This document shows positions 22,926 to 26,232 of a DNA stretch of 26,232 nucleotides, piece by piece. Under the pieces are notes generated by a model. That model made no database searches. It saw only the letters and a program-made list of their open reading frames with translations, and had not been told where the DNA came from. Both the position numbers and the translations under genes were made by a program. The DNA lies in the NCBI GenBank assembly GCA_035606235.1, contig DATNFU010000063.1, forward strand, positions 1-26,232. The letters are read 5' to 3'. Position 1 is the stretch's first letter; the number at the start of each line of letters is the position of its first letter. Source of the DNA: 66-474 sp035606235. GTDB taxonomy: Bacteria; Pseudomonadota; Gammaproteobacteria; Xanthomonadales; Rhodanobacteraceae.

Positions 22926-25758
22926 GGCGATGTCGGTGGCTGCGGCGCGATTGCGCTATAGAGTTCAAACGAGAACGGGATACGCGCTGCCGATGGCTTC
23001 CGAGGTTGTCCAACGCTGGCACGAGATCGAGCCGCTGATAGATCGGCTGTTCGATGTGCCCGGCGCCGAACGCGCCGACTGGCTGCGCAGACACTGCGAC
23101 GACGTGAGCTTGCGCGTGCTCGTTGCGCAGGCGCTCGATCATGCGCCTGGGGTTGATTCGCTGGAGCGCGGCGTGGCGCAATGGCTGCCCGCGCTCGCCG
23201 AACCTATTCCCATGACGCTGCCGGCCATTCCGGGCTATAACGTCCTGCGTTTCGTCGGCGCGGGCGGCATGGCCAGCGTGTTCGAGGCGCAGCGCGAACT
23301 GCCCGGCGGCCCGCAAATGGTTGCCCTCAAGCTGTTGCGCATTGATGTCCATGATGCGGACGAGCGCCGCCGCTTTCTGCGCGAGCAGCGAATCCTCGCG
23401 CGGCTGCAGCACCCGCACATCGCCCAGTTGCTCGATGCGGGGTTCTCGCCGACCGGAACGCCGTTTCTGGCGCTCGAATTCGTGGCCGGCGACAATCTCG
23501 TCACGCATTGTGAGCGCTGCGGACTCGCCGCGCGTGAACGCTTGGCATTGCTCATGGACGTGGCTGCAGCGGTCGAGCACGCCCATCGCAACCTGATCGT
23601 GCACCGCGACCTGAAGCCGAGCAACGTGCTGGTTGGCGCGGGTGGCTGCGTCAAACTCGTGGATTTCGGCATCGCCAAGCTGCTTACCGGCGAAGGCGAG
23701 CCGACACGTACTGAGGCGCGGCGCCTGACTCGTTCGTACGCGGCTCCCGAACAAATTGTCGGCGACGCAGCGACGACGGCGATAGACGTGTATGCGCTTG
23801 GTGTGCTGCTGGCCGAGTTGCTCAGCGGTTTGCGGCCGCGCCGTATCGACGAAACGAACGCGCTGGCATTTGACGGCGAGGCGTTGCGGCGAAAACTCGG
23901 AGTGGATCTCCACGCGATCGTGCAGGAAGCGACGCGGCAGGATCCGCTCCGCCGCTATGCGAGCGTTGCGGCATTCCGTGAAGACATGCAACGCTACCTC
24001 GATGGCAAGCCGTTGCAGGCTCGCGCCGATCGCATCGCGTATCGCGCGCTCAAATTCGTGAAACGGCATGCGCTGGCCGTCTCGGCCGCCACCGTGATCG
24101 CCGCGACCCTCGCCGGCGCCACTGCCATCGGTCTGTACGAAGCACGGCGAGCTCACGTGCAGGCGCTCGCCGCCCTAGGCGAAGCGCAGCGCGCAGACGC
24201 GCTCAAATCATTTCTCGAAGGCTTGTTCGATAGCGCATCAAAAGGATCGGCGGCCACTCAAACCGCCGAGCAGTTGCTTGCACAGGGACGCGAGCGGGCC
24301 GATCGCGATTTCGCGTTGCAGCCTGCGCTGCACGTCGAGATCCTCGCACTGATCGGCGATCTCGAACGCCGCAGCGGCCACCCAGAGCTTGCGCAGCCGC
24401 CGCTCGAACAAGCCGCGGCGCTGGCGAAGCTGCAGTTCGGCGCGACCGACCGGCGCACGCTGCACATCGAGTATCTGCTCGCGAAAGAAGCCGACGAACT
24501 CGGTCGCGTTCGTGAAGCCACCTTGCGGTTGCGGAACGCGGTCACTGCGTTCGAATCGGGTCCGAACCGCGACTCGCCCGAAGAGGTGCAGGCGCTCGCG
24601 TGGCTCGCTGGGCTGTACGAACGCACTGGCGAATCGACCCGGGCGATAGCAATGGGCGAGCGGGCGCTCGCGCTCGCTCGTCGCGTGCTGCCGCACGATA
24701 GCGCGGCGCTCACTGAAGCAGTGACCAATCTGGGTTGGATCGAGATGGATGCCGGCCACCCGGATCAGGCGGAGCCGCTGCTGCGCGAATCGCTCGGGCG
24801 AAAGCGCGGACGGCTTGGCGCGCGACACCCTGATGTGGCCGATGCGATCACGTTCCTGACTTCGGCTTTGGTTCAACTCGGCCGCTACAGCGAAGGCGAG
24901 CAGCTCATGCGCGCCGCACTCGAGATCGATGCCAAGGCGTATTCGCGCCCGAATGCTCACCTGGCTTGGCACCTCAACGACCTCGCAGTCGTGTTCGCAG
25001 CCGAAGGCAAGTTCAAGCAAGCCGGTGCGTTCTACGCGAAGGCGATCGGCGTGGATCGGGCGCTCGGGCCGGCGGCGGAGCTGAGCGAGGCGGTGAGCCT
25101 GGCTAACATGGCGCGGCTGCGTTTCAGGCAGGGGGCTTACGCTGATGCGGAGGTGGGTCTTCACGATGCAATTGATCGCAAGCAGCGCCTGCTCGGCGCG
25201 GATTACCAGGACAACGGCCGCAGCTATGATCACGACAGTCTGGCCGAAATCCTGATTGCGCGCGGGCAGCTCGATGCAGCGCGAGTGGTCGCAGACGATG
25301 CGCTCGCGGAGGCCCGCCGGCGGCATCGCGATGCGCATCCGGATGTCGCTTTCGCACTCACCGTCCAAGCCGAGCTGATGGCCGCAAGCGGTGCGCGCGA
25401 AAGCGCCGCGGCGTTCGCCGGGAGCGCTGTCGCGATGTACGCCGCATTGGCGGACCAGAGTTCCGAAAAAGCGATCCGGGCGCGTCTTGTATTCGGGGAG
25501 ATTTTGCAGACGCTCGGTCGCGACGGTGAAGCAAAGCCGCAACTGCAAAGCGCACTTCAGGCGGCAGAGACCGGCGCACCGGCCATGCCCGCGCTGGTTG
25601 CGCACGCCGAGGCTGACCTTGCGCGTGCCGATGATTCGCTGGGCGATCGCGCTATCGCGGTTCGCCTTCGTGAACGGGCGCAAGCCTTGCTCGCCGGCGT
25701 CGAGGATGGCCCGAGTGCCGAACGCAATGCGACTGCGCGTCTGCTGAAGCAGGAGTAG
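22918..25758 (+). CDS. Hanks-type Ser/Thr protein kinase with TPR C-terminal half
   Basis: A 946-residue membrane kinase (from ATG 22918). The N-terminal part has a small helical region, then the kinase domain of about residues 105-370: glycine loop GAGGMASVF (G114 first), K138 in VALKLLR, HRDLKPSN with catalytic D231, DFG with D249, and APE in SYAAPEQI. One transmembrane helix lies at about 384-405 (HALAVSAATVIAATLAGATA). The rest, about 430-930, is a solenoid of tetratricopeptide repeats of the type in ATP/GTP-binding TPR kinases (AEPLLRESLGRKRGRLG, ALVQLGRYSEGEQLMRAALE). The kinase is expected in the cytosol and the TPR part on the other side. The start is uncertain: 22918 overlaps the sigma gene, but ATG 22993 (MASEVVQRWHEIEPL) matches the usual family beginning. 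A probable terminator follows the stop. Confidence 0.92.
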   Translation: MHEAMSVAAARLRYRVQTRTGYALPMASEVVQRWHEIEPLIDRLFDVPGAERADWLRRHCDDVSLRVLVAQALDHAPGVDSLERGVAQWLPALAEPIPMTLPAIPGYNVLRFVGAGGMASVFEAQRELPGGPQMVALKLLRIDVHDADERRRFLREQRILARLQHPHIAQLLDAGFSPTGTPFLALEFVAGDNLVTHCERCGLAARERLALLMDVAAAVEHAHRNLIVHRDLKPSNVLVGAGGCVKLVDFGIAKLLTGEGEPTRTEARRLTRSYAAPEQIVGDAATTAIDVYALGVLLAELLSGLRPRRIDETNALAFDGEALRRKLGVDLHAIVQEATRQDPLRRYASVAAFREDMQRYLDGKPLQARADRIAYRALKFVKRHALAVSAATVIAATLAGATAIGLYEARRAHVQALAALGEAQRADALKSFLEGLFDSASKGSAATQTAEQLLAQGRERADRDFALQPALHVEILALIGDLERRSGHPELAQPPLEQAAALAKLQFGATDRRTLHIEYLLAKEADELGRVREATLRLRNAVTAFESGPNRDSPEEVQALAWLAGLYERTGESTRAIAMGERALALARRVLPHDSAALTEAVTNLGWIEMDAGHPDQAEPLLRESLGRKRGRLGARHPDVADAITFLTSALVQLGRYSEGEQLMRAALEIDAKAYSRPNAHLAWHLNDLAVVFAAEGKFKQAGAFYAKAIGVDRALGPAAELSEAVSLANMARLRFRQGAYADAEVGLHDAIDRKQRLLGADYQDNGRSYDHDSLAEILIARGQLDAARVVADDALAEARRRHRDAHPDVAFALTVQAELMAASGARESAAAFAGSAVAMYAALADQSSEKAIRARLVFGEILQTLGRDGEAKPQLQSALQAAETGAPAMPALVAHAEADLARADDSLGDRAIAVRLRERAQALLAGVEDGPSAERNATARLLKQE

Positions 25759-25774
25759 ACCCGCCCGGGTTTGC

Positions 25775-25798
25775 GAGTGGTAGCCGCTTTTTGTTTTT
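25775..25798 (+). terminator. Probable weak intrinsic terminator after the kinase gene
   Basis: A short hairpin GAGTGG (25775-25780) pairs with CCGCTT (25784-25789), with two G-T wobbles and a TAG loop, followed by a T-rich run (TTTTTGTTTTT family, ending at 25798). The stem is weak, so function is uncertain. Confidence 0.45.
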
Positions 25799-26218
25799 CG
25801 CCATAGCGGCATTGCAATCGTCGCCACTTGCCGCTTCTGGGCGAAACTTCCGGATACTGGCCGCCAGCATCGCTTAGCTCGCACCGCTCCCAAAAAGATA
25901 TCCCATGGTACCGCACTGTACCGTCAGCAAGCCGCCAAGACTCGTCACTCATCCGCAGGGACACGCATCTCCGCTTTGGGCTGGTGGCCCTCGGACAGCG
26001 GGGCCGCACAATTTGCGGGAGTTTGGCGGATACTTTGGCCATGCCCGTGCCCCAAGCGTCATGCTCGCGACATGGATCGTGCTTGATGGCGACAGGCTCG
26101 ATCAGGTGTACCTTGCGTCCTGGCGTTTGAAGCTGCGGTACCCGTGACTGCTGACCGGTTGCTCATCCGGACCGGCTGTTCAAACAGGTGACTCATATCA
26201 AAGAGAGGGGAACGTATC
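25799..26218. other. Intergenic stretch without a supported gene
   Basis: About 420 bases, less G+C-rich than the genes to the left. Short open frames exist, the longest clean one 25905-26147 on the plus strand (80 codons, from an ATG with no good ribosome site). Their translations show no recognisable domain or signal peptide, and they are rich in His, Arg and Pro as non-coding frames often are. The last 80 bases contain ACCGGTTGCTCATCCGGACC, a partly palindromic stretch that may be a repeat or element end. Confidence 0.5.
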
Positions 26219-26232
26219 GTGCCTTTACGTTT
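26219..26232 (+). CDS. Possible start of a gene cut by the right edge
   Basis: GTG at 26219 stands 8 bases after a purine-rich AGAGAGGGG (26202-26210), a good ribosome site. Only four full codons are visible (MPLR...). The identity cannot be judged. The preceding palindromic DNA would fit the left end of an insertion sequence carrying a transposase, but this is a guess. Confidence 0.3.

Noticed and set aside
24238..25893. 551-codon open frame on the minus strand, opposite the kinase gene
   Set aside because: Arg/Ala/Glu-rich translation without domains; it mirrors the codon bias of the well-supported kinase frame. The same applies to 22849-24156.
25898..25912. Three overlapping six-base palindromes (GATATC, CCATGG, GGTACC) that resemble a cloning polylinker
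   Set aside because: Flanking DNA on both sides is unlike vector sequence and no further sites follow; chance is the simpler explanation.

Overview
The window reads as chromosomal DNA of a high-GC gammaproteobacterium, most likely in the Xanthomonadales (Lysobacterales), with Rhodanobacter/Dyella/Luteibacter-type genera as the best guess. The basis is inference from G/C-rich third positions, an OmpR/EnvZ-type pair very close to the enterobacterial proteins, an E. coli-type MurB and class 2 PyrD, and TGTAGGAGC-type intergenic repeats. No phage module, CRISPR array or complete insertion sequence is visible.

Left part (1-8.4 kb): the 3' end of a pilin-like secreted protein, a GNAT acetyltransferase and a glutathione S-transferase lie in one direction. 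A tiny 22-codon ORF overlaps the GST start. They are followed by a fused alpha/beta E1 component of a 2-oxoacid dehydrogenase without E2 or E3 nearby, a long inverted repeat, and a fosmidomycin-resistance (Fsr) type exporter. A periplasmic M16 zinc peptidase converges on the exporter.

Middle part (8.5-15.9 kb, all minus strand): overlapping pyrD-murB, an ALDH7-type dehydrogenase resembling alpha-aminoadipate semialdehyde/P6C dehydrogenase, tRNA-Arg(CCT), and a compact run ompR-like / envZ-like / secreted alpha-beta hydrolase / VOC protein.

Right part (15.9-26.2 kb, mostly plus strand): a secreted Gly/Ser/Thr-rich repeat protein is tightly coupled to a fatty acid hydroxylase (sterol desaturase superfamily) protein. 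Next comes a series of stress-type genes: a small basic protein with 15-bp tandem repeats, a DUF421/YetF membrane protein, a low-affinity iron permease-like protein, and a YghA-like SDR with a basic N-terminal extension. A secreted esterase closes this group with a strong terminator. The last locus has a HAF-repeat secreted protein divergent from an ECF-type sigma factor that overlaps a large Hanks-type Ser/Thr kinase with a TPR receptor half. The final ~470 bases hold no convincing gene.

The most unusual signal is regulatory. The regions upstream of the Gly-rich secreted protein (15895-15994) and of the secreted esterase (19914-20013) align without gaps over about 100 bases at roughly two thirds identity. 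Identity is concentrated in phased blocks: an upstream TTTGTAAGCGGAT box, a -35-like CTGACA and a GGAAA-yAC block over the -10. The first copy sits directly in front of the divergent ompR/envZ-like operon, which suggests a small co-regulated envelope regulon.
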